A DNA stretch of 64,000 nucleotides. Source: Ponticoccus alexandrii. Its GTDB lineage: Bacteria; Pseudomonadota; Alphaproteobacteria; Rhodobacterales; Rhodobacteraceae. Position numbers and translations under genes: made by a program. The notes beneath the pieces were generated by a model that made no database searches, was not told where the DNA came from, and worked only from the letters and a program-made list of their open reading frames with translations. Where the stretch lies: positions 186,001-250,000 of the forward strand of contig NZ_CP047170.1 in the NCBI RefSeq assembly GCF_016806125.1, read 5' to 3'. Shown here piece after piece: positions 17,183 through 26,207 of this stretch (position 1 is the stretch's first letter; every line of letters starts with the position of its first letter).

Positions 17183-17550
17183 TGCCGGAAGCGGGGACCG
17201 TACCCCAGACTTCCCTTCAGAGGAAGCCGCGCACAAAGGTGTCAACCGCTGGGCGCCTGATGGCCCGACACGCTCCTTGGGGCGCTTGCCCTGCCCCAGC
17301 GTGGCGACGGATGGACGTCTCTGCGCAGGTCGCGCAGGAAATCATCGGCGGCGATCTGCGGGTCGCCGACATCAATCGCGCCGCGGACTTTCTGTGCCCG
17401 GCAGAAGACCACGCATGTCCTGACCCAGCTCTGAACTGATCGGCATCGCCCAAAAAGCTGGTCGGTTTTGGGTGGACATCAACAGCGCAGAAGATCATCG
17501 GCACAACAACTCCGATGATCCTGACGCCATCTGACACCGCTCCGGGTTAC
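17183..17550. other. Intergenic region between convergent operons, no gene recognised
   Basis: About 370 bases between the stop codons of two convergent operons. A 66-codon frame (plus, 17239-17439) and a 106-codon frame (minus, 17217-17537) are open, but neither has a good ribosome site or a motif I recognise. The local composition is less GC-rich than the flanks and could be decayed coding sequence. Confidence 0.4.
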
Positions 17551-18438
17551 TCAAATCGCCAGATTGTAAACCCGTGCTGCCGTTCCTCGGAACAATGCGT
17601 CGCGTTCGGTGACCGAATAATCTGCCGTCGCGGAGTCGAAACCGGCGAAAATCGTATCGAAGCTACCGCAGAGATTGTCTACCGGGAAGTTGGAAGCGAA
17701 CATCGCGCGTTCCGGTCCAAAGGTGTCTACGGAGAAGCGGATGATGTCGCGGTTGTCATCCAGACGCCAAGGACGCCCTTTCAGGCCAATGCCGGAGATC
17801 TTCAGGAACACGTTGGGAAAGCTTGCCGCCGATCGCAGCGCCTCTTGCCATCCGGAAATGCCTTCGGGCGACCGATCTGCGGGCAGGCCGGTGTGGTTAA
17901 TGATGATCGGAACGTCTTCCGAGATCCGGCGAAGCCCGGCGATCTCGGGCAGGTGCCACCAGTTCGTCTGGAGATCGAACATCAGGTCCGTCTGCGCAAG
18001 GCGCCTGTATCCTGCCTGGTAGTGGGCCTCGGACATCGCGCCAGTGCCTTGGCCGGGGCCGGGGTTCGAGCGCGGTTTATGGCGGACGGATCGGACAACC
18101 GGCAGGTCGGCATAGCGCTCAAGGACTGTGGAAAGGTCATCGCGATCCAGCCAGGCCTGCGCGACATGTGCCGCCGGACGGCCGTTGGTCTGATCGGACA
18201 ATGCCTGCATCCAGACCGCCTCGCCTGTGGGGTCTGCCGGATCCCACTCGCCTTCCATCGTGACGGTTGCGACGACATCCCAACCCGCGGTTGCCGCGTC
18301 GTACTCTGGCGGAAGGAAGCGACCGCGGATCGCGGAATAATCACCGTAGCGGAAGGGGATCATCGGCTCCTCGGTGAGCCATGGATGCGGGTTGTCGTCC
18401 GGGTCCCAGTAATGGTGATGAGCGTCGATGATCTTCAT
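17551..18438 (-). CDS. Amidohydrolase family protein (COG3618, lactonase-like)
   Basis: Cytoplasmic metal-dependent TIM-barrel hydrolase of the amidohydrolase-2 class, 295 aa. The start at 18438 gives MKIIDAHHHYWD, with the metal-binding HxH at residues 7-9; its ATG overlaps the stop of tctA (ATGA). Further family marks are IIINHTG and the C-terminal FASNFPVD that supplies the metal Asp. Relatives hydrolyse sugar lactones (fuconolactonase) or 2-pyrone-4,6-dicarboxylate. Last gene of a nine-gene operon with two transporters, so a lactone or cyclic carboxylate catabolite is likely. The frame runs on far upstream in antisense-type sequence that I do not count. Confidence 0.9.
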   Translation of the reverse strand: MKIIDAHHHYWDPDDNPHPWLTEEPMIPFRYGDYSAIRGRFLPPEYDAATAGWDVVATVTMEGEWDPADPTGEAVWMQALSDQTNGRPAAHVAQAWLDRDDLSTVLERYADLPVVRSVRHKPRSNPGPGQGTGAMSEAHYQAGYRRLAQTDLMFDLQTNWWHLPEIAGLRRISEDVPIIINHTGLPADRSPEGISGWQEALRSAASFPNVFLKISGIGLKGRPWRLDDNRDIIRFSVDTFGPERAMFASNFPVDNLCGSFDTIFAGFDSATADYSVTERDALFRGTAARVYNLAI

Positions 18439-19910
18439 GCCTTGCGCCTCCTGATCCAGCCGATGACGGGAGCCGCCCAGATCGCGAGCACGAACAGCGC
18501 GAGAATCGCTGCGATGGGACGCTGGACAAAGATAAGCGGATCGCCGTGAGATTTGAGCATTGAGGTTACGAAATTGAACTCCAGCATCGAACCAAGGACG
18601 ATCCCGAGGATCGCGGGAGCGAGGGGGATACCGTTTTCTTCGAACAGCCAGCCAATGAAGCCGAATGCAAGCATCACGCCAACGCCGAAGAGAGCATTGT
18701 TGATGGCGAAGGATCCGACCATGCACGCGGCGAGGACGATCGGCATCAACAGCGATTGTGGCACACGAAGCAGGTGGCGCGAGATGCGGATCACCATCCA
18801 CCCCAGCGGCAGCAGCAGCAGGTTTGCCAGCAGAAACGCGATGAAGATCGCGTAGACCAGTTCTGGCGTCTTGACGAAGATGATCGGGCCGGGCTCCAGC
18901 CCCTTCAGATAAAGGACGCCAATGACGATCGCGGTGATGGAATCGCCAGGAATGCCGAACACCAGCGTTGGCACCCATGCGGTGGAGAGCGCGCCGTTGT
19001 TGGCGGCTCCTGCCTCGATGAGGCCCTCGTCGTGGCCCTTGCCAAATTTCTCGGGCGTCTTGGAGCGGCGTTTGGCGATCGCATATGCGACCCATGCGGC
19101 CATATCTGCTCCGGCACCCGGTAGCGCGCCCACAAGTGCCCCGGTCAGGCCGCCCCGAAACAGGTTTTTCCACCGACGAGCGAGGTTTGACCAAAGCCCG
19201 GTAAGGACCGGGCCCATCGGGGGCGCTTCGCGTGGCGGGTGGTTTCGCGATGCGTTGCGGATGATCTCTGTCAGAGCGAACATGCCGATCATGGCCGGGA
19301 TGAAGCTGACACCCCCCATGAGCTCGTAGGATCCGAATGTGTACCGCGCCTGCCCCGCGACCTCATCGATGCCGATGAATGAGACCCAGAGACCGAACAG
19401 GAGGGACAGCACACCTTTGAGAGCGGACCCTGTCGCGACGATGGCGGCGCAGGACAGGCCGAGCAGCGCCAGCCAGAAATACTCTACCGACGAGAAATTG
19501 GTCGCGAAGCGCGCCAGCAACGGAGCGGCGAACATAAGAAGCAGGATGCCCATGACGCCGCCCACCAGTGCGGCGCCCATGGACAGGCCGAGGCCGCGCT
19601 CGGGTTGGCCGGCACGGGTCATGGCGAAGGCGTCGTCGACATAGGCAGCCGAAGCGGGCGTCCCCGGAATCCGCAACAGCGCGCCGGGGATATCGCCCGA
19701 AAAGATCGCCATTGCGGCAAGCGCGGCGATTGCTGAGATCGCGGGAACCGGATCCATGAAGAACGTGATCGGGACCAGAAGCGCCACGCCCATGACCGCA
19801 GTCAGTCCCGGGATTGCCCCGAGCACAACACCCAGAGCGGAGGCCGCGAGGATGGTCAGCAGAACTTCGAAGGTAAAGACATAGGACAAGGCCTCGAGAA
19901 AGACGGTCAT
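18435..19910 (-). CDS. tctA: Tripartite tricarboxylate transporter, large permease (TctA)
   Basis: Inner-membrane large subunit of a TTT-family secondary importer, 491 aa, with about 11-12 helices. The start at 19910 is chosen because it overlaps the tctB stop (ATGA) and gives the standard N-terminus MTVFLEALSYVFTFEVLLTI; the ATG nine bases upstream would also fit. Family marks include LGAIPGLTAVMGVALLVPIT, GDIPGALLRIPGTPASAAY and the second half repeat GALPGAGADMAAWVAYA. It works with TctB and the periplasmic TctC encoded just upstream. The substrate class is carboxylic acids, but citrate itself is not implied. Confidence 0.95.
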   Translation of the reverse strand: MTVFLEALSYVFTFEVLLTILAASALGVVLGAIPGLTAVMGVALLVPITFFMDPVPAISAIAALAAMAIFSGDIPGALLRIPGTPASAAYVDDAFAMTRAGQPERGLGLSMGAALVGGVMGILLLMFAAPLLARFATNFSSVEYFWLALLGLSCAAIVATGSALKGVLSLLFGLWVSFIGIDEVAGQARYTFGSYELMGGVSFIPAMIGMFALTEIIRNASRNHPPREAPPMGPVLTGLWSNLARRWKNLFRGGLTGALVGALPGAGADMAAWVAYAIAKRRSKTPEKFGKGHDEGLIEAGAANNGALSTAWVPTLVFGIPGDSITAIVIGVLYLKGLEPGPIIFVKTPELVYAIFIAFLLANLLLLPLGWMVIRISRHLLRVPQSLLMPIVLAACMVGSFAINNALFGVGVMLAFGFIGWLFEENGIPLAPAILGIVLGSMLEFNFVTSMLKSHGDPLIFVQRPIAAILALFVLAIWAAPVIGWIRRRKA

Positions 19911-20365
19911 GCGAGCCATCCTTCGATGACACCGCGGGGAAGCGGCACCCGCAGCAGGCTGGAGAAAATCAAATGCAACAGGATCGGCAACCCGATAGCG
20001 ACCATTGCCGCAGGTGCCGGCCGGGCACCAAAGATCAGCGCGAGCGCGCCGGTCAGCAGGCCGGTGGTCAGCAGGAAACCAAGCGACTGGACTGTGAGCA
20101 GCCAGATCACCACCCCCGCAACCACCGCCAGCTTGCACAAGGCGTCTCGGTTGCGAAGGTCGTCGGCTATGCGCAGGAACGGTCCCGGCGTGGCCACGAT
20201 GATCTGCACGAAGCCAGCGAGGATCGTCGCGACCCCGACAATGCGCGGGAAAAACGCGGAGCCGAATTGTTGCCCGGGCACCGCTCGGAACCCGAAAGTC
20301 CCGGCTATGATGGCAAGACCTCCGAGAATGGCGAGAAGGCCGATCATCCGGTCGTTGAATTTCAT
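19907..20365 (-). CDS. tctB: Tripartite tricarboxylate transporter, small permease (TctB)
   Basis: 152-aa membrane protein with four predicted helices (for example LLAILGGLAIIAGTFGF and KLAVVAGVVIWLLTVQSLGF), the typical size and layout of TctB. The motif GSAFFPRIVGVATILAG, in which PR follows the first periplasmic loop, is a family mark. It sits between the binding-protein and large-permease genes, with a 4-base overlap into tctA. Its role is to complete the membrane complex. Confidence 0.92.
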   Translation of the reverse strand: MKFNDRMIGLLAILGGLAIIAGTFGFRAVPGQQFGSAFFPRIVGVATILAGFVQIIVATPGPFLRIADDLRNRDALCKLAVVAGVVIWLLTVQSLGFLLTTGLLTGALALIFGARPAPAAMVAIGLPILLHLIFSSLLRVPLPRGVIEGWLA

Positions 20366-20427
20366 GATTGCTCCAGAAATGCGCCCGCCGGGTTGCGTAT
20401 CCCGGCGGGCTAGAGATTTTGCGGGCC

Positions 20428-21393
20428 TCAGTTCACGAGACCAAGGTCGCCAAGCAGTTCGCCAGCTTCGTCCGCAAAGCCCTCCGCAAATGTCTGGAAC
20501 GCTGCGGAGCCGTCGAAATATGGCGTGATCCCGCGCTGCGCGAGTGAGTCCTGAACCGTGGACGTTGCGTGGGCCTCCTCGGCCGCAGCGGCGATTTTCG
20601 CTATTACATCCTCGGGCAGGCCGGCTGGCGCACAGAGCGAGAACCAGTTGGAGATCGAGAAATCTACCCCGCTTTCCTTGAGTGTCGGCACGTCCGGGAA
20701 TGCCGGGGACCGCTCGTCAGACATGATGCCGAGGATCCGGACTTCGCCCGCGTCGGAGAGTGCCTTCGCTTCGACCGGAGATCCGGTGAAGAGGTTCAGC
20801 CCGCCGGAAATCATGTCCTGCAATGCCGGTGCGCCGCCTTTTGACGGGATAAAGTCGATCTTGTCGACCGGCTCTCCCAGCGCTTTCAGCAGGCCGGCGG
20901 TGGCCATGTGCCATGTACCACCGATACCGGAACCGGAGGACCTGAAACTTCCCTTGGGTTCACTCTTGAAAGCTTCGATGATCTGATCGAGGTTTTCGTA
21001 GGGGCTGTCCTCGGCGACCGTGATACCGGAGGGGATCAGGGCCAGCCGCGAGATCAGCGTGTAGCTCTCTGGCGTGATGTCGGCGAGGCCCATGGTTTCG
21101 AAATAGGTGATCTCGGGCGTGCAGGCGCCAAGCGTGTAACCATCGGGCCGGGCCTGTGTAATGGCAGCGTGGCCGACCACGCCGGAACCACCATCGCGGT
21201 TGACGACATTGATCGGCTGCCCCATCGCTTCTTCAAAGCCCGCCGCAAAGATTCGGATGATGGTGTCGGTGCCGCCACCAGCACCCCAAGGCACAATGAT
21301 CGTCACGGGCCGATCGGGATAGTCCGCAGCGAAGCCGGCGGTTGCAGTCACCGCCAGAGCGGCGCCTGCCAGAAGTTTCGCAAGTGTTTTCAT
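20428..21393 (-). CDS. tctC: Tripartite tricarboxylate transporter substrate-binding protein (TctC/Bug)
   Basis: Periplasmic Bug-family receptor, 321 aa. The ATG at 21393 follows GGAGGAAC and gives the signal peptide MKTLAKLLAGAALAVTATAG, cut before ADYPDRPVT. The N-terminal motif PDRPVTIIVPWGAGGGTD is diagnostic of the family and forms part of the carboxylate pocket. Later marks include GVVGHAAITQARPDGYTLG. Bug receptors bind mono-, di- or tricarboxylates through water-mediated contacts. It lies 18 bases after the cyclase gene and 62 before tctB, in the usual C-B-A order. Confidence 0.95.
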   Translation of the reverse strand: MKTLAKLLAGAALAVTATAGFAADYPDRPVTIIVPWGAGGGTDTIIRIFAAGFEEAMGQPINVVNRDGGSGVVGHAAITQARPDGYTLGACTPEITYFETMGLADITPESYTLISRLALIPSGITVAEDSPYENLDQIIEAFKSEPKGSFRSSGSGIGGTWHMATAGLLKALGEPVDKIDFIPSKGGAPALQDMISGGLNLFTGSPVEAKALSDAGEVRILGIMSDERSPAFPDVPTLKESGVDFSISNWFSLCAPAGLPEDVIAKIAAAAEEAHATSTVQDSLAQRGITPYFDGSAAFQTFAEGFADEAGELLGDLGLVN

Positions 21394-21411
21394 AGGTTCC
21401 TCCATTTGACT

Positions 21412-22098
21412 TCAGGTATTGCCCGAGAGTTCCAGCCCATCGATGGCGACAACCCGTGCCGGGGCTCCGTCGGCGCTGGAAATCTTGAGCGGCAAGGCGC
21501 AGAGAAAGGTTCTCGGGCCAGGAATGGCCGCGGTATCGACGAGGTATTCGATGAGGGTGATCCCGTGCCGCAGGATCTCGTCATGGGTGACATGTTCCTG
21601 GATGGGGGGGCAGATACCGTCGAGCCCCAGCCGAATGGTGTAGTCCTGCGGGAAGTCGAAGGCGACAGCCTTGGGTTTTAGAGCGGCCACGGCCCGGCTC
21701 GCTTCGCGGCTCATGAAGGGGGCATCGCGCCAGAATGCCTCGGTGCGCCAGTCGCGCTGCTCGCTCCACGCGCTGCGCAGCAATATGATCGGTTCGCCTG
21801 TATAATCCGCGAGCGCACTGCGGATGCGCTCAGCCGTAATTTCCTCGTTCGGTGCGATGTCGCTTAGTTCTGCAATGAAACAGGGGCCAGCGACGTCTGC
21901 GAGGTCGGTTTCCTCGATGGTCGGCGCGCCGGGCAGCATATGGCGCCGGGCGTCCACGTGCGTAAACGAGTGAACCGAAAGGTTGATCCTTGTGACCTGA
22001 AAAGGCTTGGCGTCGGAATGATCTCCCGTGACTTCGCGCGCTGCGGGCCAGCGGAAATGGTCTTCGACGATTGGCATGGAAAGGTCGTAGATCTTCAT
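21412..22098 (-). CDS. Cyclase family protein (kynurenine formamidase-like)
   Basis: 228-aa metal-dependent hydrolase of the cyclase family (PF04199). The metal-binding signature, usually HxGTHxDxPxH, appears here as HSFTHVDARRH at residues 43-53, keeping both histidines, the Asp and the last His but with Phe-Thr in place of Gly-Thr. The central VAFDFPQDYTIR and the late region with HGITLIEYLVD fit the family. Relatives hydrolyse formylkynurenine or isatin. In this catabolic operon, between a TRAP and a TTT transporter, ring or lactone opening is more likely, by inference. Four bases separate it from dctM. Confidence 0.85.
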   Translation of the reverse strand: MKIYDLSMPIVEDHFRWPAAREVTGDHSDAKPFQVTRINLSVHSFTHVDARRHMLPGAPTIEETDLADVAGPCFIAELSDIAPNEEITAERIRSALADYTGEPIILLRSAWSEQRDWRTEAFWRDAPFMSREASRAVAALKPKAVAFDFPQDYTIRLGLDGICPPIQEHVTHDEILRHGITLIEYLVDTAAIPGPRTFLCALPLKISSADGAPARVVAIDGLELSGNT

Positions 22099-22101
22099 CG
22101 C

Positions 22102-23388
22102 TTAGCCTCCTCTATAGAGATCTGGGAGAGTCGTGGTGACGGCCGGAAGGAAAGTCAGGATCGCAAGGGCAACGAAGAGCGCGACCATGAAGGGAATGCT
22201 CTCCCGCATGACCTTCTCGGGTCTCTCTTCCGCGATCAGCGCCGAGACGTAGATCAGGTAGCCCACGGGTGGCGTGGTCAGTCCGATCATCAGGTTGAAG
22301 ACCAGCATGACGCCGAAATGGACCGAGCTGATCCCCATGCTCTCCGCTGTCGGCAGCAAAAGCGGCACGAGGATCACGAGGGCGGCGAGCGGATCGAGGA
22401 AGAGGCCGATCAGAAGTGCGAAAACGTTGACGAGCAGCAGGAAGACGATCGGGTTACTGCTGTATGTGGTGATCAGCTCCCCGACAGCCTGGCTAAGACG
22501 CAGGTCCGCGACGATCCAGGCGAAGAGCGAGGAAGCGCCGACAATGACCAGAACGATCGAAGTTCCCTTTGCTGCCGCCACGAGCGACTGGATGATGCCA
22601 GCCAGCCCCAGTTCCCGGAAATACAAGGTGCCGACGAGGAAGGCGTAGAGGCACGCAATTGCGCCTGCCTCGGTCGCGGTCATGACCCCTCCGAGAATGC
22701 CGCCGACGATAATCACCGGCGTCAGCAAGGCCACCAGCGCGCCGAAGCCAGTCCGAAGAACCTCGCTGGCGCTCTTGCGCGGACTTGATTCGAAACCACG
22801 CCGACGCGCGAGGATCGCCACTGCCACCATCAGGCAGAGACCGATGACAATGCCGGGCACTATGCCTGCAAGAAACATCTCGCCCACAGACTGTTCGGCA
22901 AGAACGGCATAGACGATCATCGGGATCGAAGGAGGGATGATTGGTCCGACCACGGAAGAGCATTGTGTGACCGCGGCAGCGAAGGCGCCGGAATACCCGC
23001 GCCGCTTCATTTCTGGGATCATCACCGAGCCGATAGCGGCTGTGTCCGCCACCGCCGAACCGGAGATGCCCGAGAAGAAAAGGCTGGAGACGATATTCAC
23101 CTGTGCCAGACCGCCTTTGAGATGGCCAACGATGGCCTGAGCGAAGTCAATGACACGGCGCGTGATGCCGCCACGGTTCATCAGTTCGCCGGCCAGGAAG
23201 AAGAACCCGACAGCGAGAAGCAGAAACTGGTCCATGCCGTTCATGAACACCTGCGACACCAGGATCATCGGCATTTCGGGCCGAACGACGGCAATCGTGA
23301 CTACCGAGGCGGCAAGGATCGCAAAGATCAGCGGCACGCCCAGCAGAGCAAGCGTTAGCATAGAGCCGAAGAGAAGAACGGTGTTCAT
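22102..23388 (-). CDS. dctM: TRAP transporter large permease (DctM)
   Basis: 428-aa inner-membrane protein of the DctM family with about 12 helices. Characteristic segments are LAVGFFFLAGELMNRGGITR near the start, the GPIIPPSIPMIVYA motif in the middle, and GLTTPPVGYLIYVSALIAEE near the end. It couples carboxylate uptake to a sodium gradient together with DctQ and DctP. Its ATG overlaps the dctQ stop (ATGA). It lies in the same operon as a complete TTT transporter, which is an unusual combination. Confidence 0.95.
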   Translation of the reverse strand: MNTVLLFGSMLTLALLGVPLIFAILAASVVTIAVVRPEMPMILVSQVFMNGMDQFLLLAVGFFFLAGELMNRGGITRRVIDFAQAIVGHLKGGLAQVNIVSSLFFSGISGSAVADTAAIGSVMIPEMKRRGYSGAFAAAVTQCSSVVGPIIPPSIPMIVYAVLAEQSVGEMFLAGIVPGIVIGLCLMVAVAILARRRGFESSPRKSASEVLRTGFGALVALLTPVIIVGGILGGVMTATEAGAIACLYAFLVGTLYFRELGLAGIIQSLVAAAKGTSIVLVIVGASSLFAWIVADLRLSQAVGELITTYSSNPIVFLLLVNVFALLIGLFLDPLAALVILVPLLLPTAESMGISSVHFGVMLVFNLMIGLTTPPVGYLIYVSALIAEERPEKVMRESIPFMVALFVALAILTFLPAVTTTLPDLYRGG

Positions 23389-23864
23389 TCCGAGGTCTCC
23401 TCTTGGCGCTCGGCATCAACGAGCCGGGTGAGCAAGCCGGAAACCTGCGTGCCAGCCCAGAGCAGGCAGCCGACGATCCCCGCCGACCAGTACCAGCTCT
23501 TGGAAATTCCGAGCGCGACATAGCGGTCGCGCCCGAAGGAGGTGTTCAGCTGCCAGGCGCCCCAGACGAGAAGTGCCAGCATCGACAGCACGACGATTGT
23601 TCGCAACGCGCGGAGGACAACAAGCGCCCTCCGCCCCAACAGCGTATCAAGGAGTGTGATCCGCATGTGGTCGGCGTTGGCTGCCGCCACGAGGATCATC
23701 CAGATGTAGATCAGCCGAATCGCTTCTTCCGACCAGATGATCGAGGAGCCGAGTAAGTAGCGGCTCCCGACCTGGGCGATGCCAAGGCACAAGACCATGG
23801 CCAGCAGCAGCGCAGAGGCGCCGTTGATCGCACGCCGAAGAAAACTGTCGATCCGGCAGATCAT
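23385..23864 (-). CDS. dctQ: TRAP transporter small permease (DctQ)
   Basis: 159-aa membrane protein with four predicted helices, the normal size for DctQ. The conserved SIIWSEEAIRLIYIWMILVA segment carries the WSEE-type motif that packs against DctM. It lies between dctP (11-base gap) and dctM (4-base overlap) in the canonical P-Q-M order. No other function is likely. Confidence 0.93.
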   Translation of the reverse strand: MICRIDSFLRRAINGASALLLAMVLCLGIAQVGSRYLLGSSIIWSEEAIRLIYIWMILVAAANADHMRITLLDTLLGRRALVVLRALRTIVVLSMLALLVWGAWQLNTSFGRDRYVALGISKSWYWSAGIVGCLLWAGTQVSGLLTRLVDAERQEETSE

Positions 23865-23875
23865 GATCCTGACTC

Positions 23876-24865
23876 CTACGCCGCCGCTGCGTCGACCTGA
23901 TCGATCAGGTCAGAACCGAACTGCGCAACATAGGCCTTTCGGGTCGTTTCGGCGACAGCCTCGCGGAACGCATCTGAGTTGGGATTTTCCTCGATCTCCA
24001 TCCCGGCTGCGGCCATCGCTTCCAGCGCAACCTTGTCCTCTTCATCGTTGAGTTCGCGCTGGAACGACGCGGCCTCGCGCGCGGCCTCTTTCATCGCCGC
24101 CTGGAACTCGGGCGAGAGGCCCGACCAGCGGCGCGCATTTACCACAAGCGGCGAAGTCGTGTAGGCGTGACGCGTAAGGCTCATGTATTTCTGAACCTCG
24201 TGCAGCTTGTTGGCGTAGATGTGATTGACCGGGTTTTCCTGGCCATCGATCGTGCCGGTTTGCAGGGCCGAATATACCTCGGCAAAGGGCATCGGCGTGG
24301 GGGCCGCACCAAGCGTCTCGAAAGCCAGCACATGGGCCGGGTTCGGCGTTGTCCGGATCTTCAGCCCCTTGAGGTCCGCGGGTTCCTTCACCGGACGGGC
24401 GCTGTTCGTCAGGTTACGGAAACCCAGTTCCCAGAACGCGATGCCTTGCAGACCTGCGTCACCCATCGAGCCCATAAGCGTTTCGCCCACTGCTCCGTCC
24501 AGAACCTTGAAGGCATGTGCATCGGACTGGAAAAGGAACGGCAGGTCGAGAAGGTTCAACACCGGCATGCTGGCCGTAAAGTAGGGGTTGCCTGTCGTCA
24601 CCATGTCGATGGTGCCGAGACGGGTGCCTTCAAGCATGGTCGGCGAGTTTCCGAGCGCGCCATTGCCATAGACTTCGATTGCCAGCGCTCCGCCGGTCTT
24701 TTCTGCCACCAACTCGGCGAATTTTCCTGCCGCGGCGGACACTGAATCGCTGGCCGAACCGTAATGGGCAAAGCGCAGCGATGTCTCCGCCGCCCGAAGA
24801 ACACCTGGCATAGCAAGCACGGTGCCGGTCAGCGCAAGGCGCTTGGTAAATTCACGTCTGTTCAT
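23876..24865 (-). CDS. dctP: TRAP transporter substrate-binding protein (DctP)
   Basis: Periplasmic DctP-type receptor, 329 aa. The ATG at 24865 follows GGGAGGAGA and gives a twin-arginine-like N-terminus (NRREFTKRLALTGTVLAMPG) ahead of LRAAETSLRFAHYGSA. The conserved carboxylate-binding region is present as LKGLKIRTTPNP, whose Arg forms the salt bridge with the substrate carboxylate, and PFAEVYSALQTGTIDGQENP follows. Second gene of the operon, after the PdxA-like gene. Ligand is a carboxylate, identity unknown. Confidence 0.94.
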   Translation of the reverse strand: MNRREFTKRLALTGTVLAMPGVLRAAETSLRFAHYGSASDSVSAAAGKFAELVAEKTGGALAIEVYGNGALGNSPTMLEGTRLGTIDMVTTGNPYFTASMPVLNLLDLPFLFQSDAHAFKVLDGAVGETLMGSMGDAGLQGIAFWELGFRNLTNSARPVKEPADLKGLKIRTTPNPAHVLAFETLGAAPTPMPFAEVYSALQTGTIDGQENPVNHIYANKLHEVQKYMSLTRHAYTTSPLVVNARRWSGLSPEFQAAMKEAAREAASFQRELNDEEDKVALEAMAAAGMEIEENPNSDAFREAVAETTRKAYVAQFGSDLIDQVDAAAA

Positions 24866-24921
24866 TGGGTCTCCTCCCTTATGAAATGACACCCGGCCTT
24901 TTTGCGGCCGGTCGGAAAAAA

Positions 24922-26004
24922 TCAGGCGTCTTGGGCCTCCCAGACCACCTCGCGGTCGAGGGCTCGGGCGATCAATTCAGCGATGGCCGGCGGGTGCGTG
25001 GGTTTCGAACGCATCTCTATCCGCGCCAGCTTCCGGCCCAAGGTCACCGCGTTGCGGGTCGCGCCGAGATCTGCCTTGCCCTGACCCGCGATGTCGTAAG
25101 CGGTGCCATGTGCTGGGGTAACGATTGGAAAGGGGTAGTTCGCGATCAGCGTTACACCGCGGTCGAAGCCGACCAGCTTCATCGCGATCTGCCCCTGGTC
25201 GTGATACATCGTCATAACCGCGTCGAACTCACCCTTGAGGGCGCGCACGAAAACGGTGTCAGAAGGGATCGGCCCGGTCACGGCCATCTGCCGGGCGCGA
25301 GCGCGATCGACCGCGGGCTGGATGATGTCATCATCCTCGGTGCCGAAGTTCCGTCCATCTCCGGCATGCGGGTTGAGCGCTGCCACACCGATGCGCGGCC
25401 GTTCGAAGCCGGCGCCACGCATGACCTTGTCGGTAAGGCAAAGGCTGTCGAAGATGCGATCCGCCGTAAGCGTATCCGCCACCGCGCGCAGCGGGATATG
25501 CGAGGTCACCCGCGCGTTCCAGACCTCGTCCAGAACGTTGAATTCGCGCCCGCTTTCGGACGGATGAATCGTCGCGTTCACGAAGCCGATTTCGTCAACA
25601 TAATCGGGTTGAGCGAGCCGCATGCCGTGTTTGTTGAAGGGAGTGAAGAAGACAACATCCGCATGACCTGCATCGGCCAAAAGCAATGCAGCGCGGAAAT
25701 TCTGCACCGCTGCCAGCCCTGCCTCCGGGCTCGCCTCCCCCACGGGTACACTGTCGGCGTCGCAATTTCCCATGTCGAGAAGGAAGCTCCCCTCGGGAAG
25801 TTCGGCGCCGATCTCTGCGGGCGTCAGCACCGGCAGATCGATCTCGACCCCCGCCTCTGCCGCGCCACGGTTCAGCAGGCGGCGGTCGCCAAGCACGATC
25901 AGGTCGCCCTCGTTCGCCTCTGGATCGGCGATCACCCTGGCCGCCAACTCGGCGCTGATGCCACCTGCATCCCCAATCGCCATCGCAATTCTCATCTTGC
26001 TCAT
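24922..26004 (-). CDS. PdxA-like 4-phospho-hydroxyacid dehydrogenase (PdxA2 type)
   Basis: 360-aa oxidoreductase related to 4-hydroxythreonine-4-phosphate dehydrogenase. The ATG at 26004 is supported by TGGGAGGC 7 bases upstream. Core family motifs are present: AALNPHAGDGRNFGTEDDDI, then MYHDQGQIAMKLVGFDRG and HGTAYDIAGQGKADL, which hold metal-binding His residues. The segment that in PdxA reads GHTE is replaced by FVNATIHPSESGREF, so this is unlikely to be the vitamin B6 enzyme. PdxA2 relatives oxidise and decarboxylate phosphorylated four-carbon sugar acids; no DUF1537 kinase is nearby. First gene of the nine-gene transport and catabolic operon, facing a GntR gene. Confidence 0.85.
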   Translation of the reverse strand: MSKMRIAMAIGDAGGISAELAARVIADPEANEGDLIVLGDRRLLNRGAAEAGVEIDLPVLTPAEIGAELPEGSFLLDMGNCDADSVPVGEASPEAGLAAVQNFRAALLLADAGHADVVFFTPFNKHGMRLAQPDYVDEIGFVNATIHPSESGREFNVLDEVWNARVTSHIPLRAVADTLTADRIFDSLCLTDKVMRGAGFERPRIGVAALNPHAGDGRNFGTEDDDIIQPAVDRARARQMAVTGPIPSDTVFVRALKGEFDAVMTMYHDQGQIAMKLVGFDRGVTLIANYPFPIVTPAHGTAYDIAGQGKADLGATRNAVTLGRKLARIEMRSKPTHPPAIAELIARALDREVVWEAQDA

Positions 26005-26176
26005 AGTGCCTCCCAGGCGAACAGAACCACCGCCGGCAAACGGACTGCCGTGCGTGGTCACGCGTCAAAAATGCAGAGAGGAGATCGCGGGGAACTCGGC
26101 GCATCCGCAGCATAGCGCAGCGCGTGACGAATCCGCTTCCAGGACCTCCTCCTCTTGCCCCGAATGATTCTGTGTT

Positions 26177-26207
26177 TTGTATACTGTGTATTTTACACAT
26201 TGTACAA
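26177..26207. promoter_or_regulatory. Nested palindromic operator between pdxA-like gene and gntR
   Basis: Inner palindrome TGTGTA (26185-26190) TTT TACACA (26194-26199) is flanked by TTGTATAC (26177-26184) and TTGTACAA (26200-26207), which are nearly symmetric and resemble the TTGTNNACAA sites of FadR-type GntR regulators. On the minus strand TTGTAC (26202-26207) and TATACA (26178-26183) also make a -35/-10 pair with 18-base spacing for the operon. A bound repressor would sit on this promoter. Confidence 0.65.

Noticed and set aside
17217-17537. Small genes in the gap between the two convergent operons
   Set aside because: Both strands have open frames of 66 and 106 codons but no ribosome site, motif or convincing codon bias.
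24922-26004. Annotation as the vitamin B6 gene pdxA
   Set aside because: The GHTE block is missing and the gene sits in a regulated carboxylate uptake operon, so only a PdxA-like name is justified.
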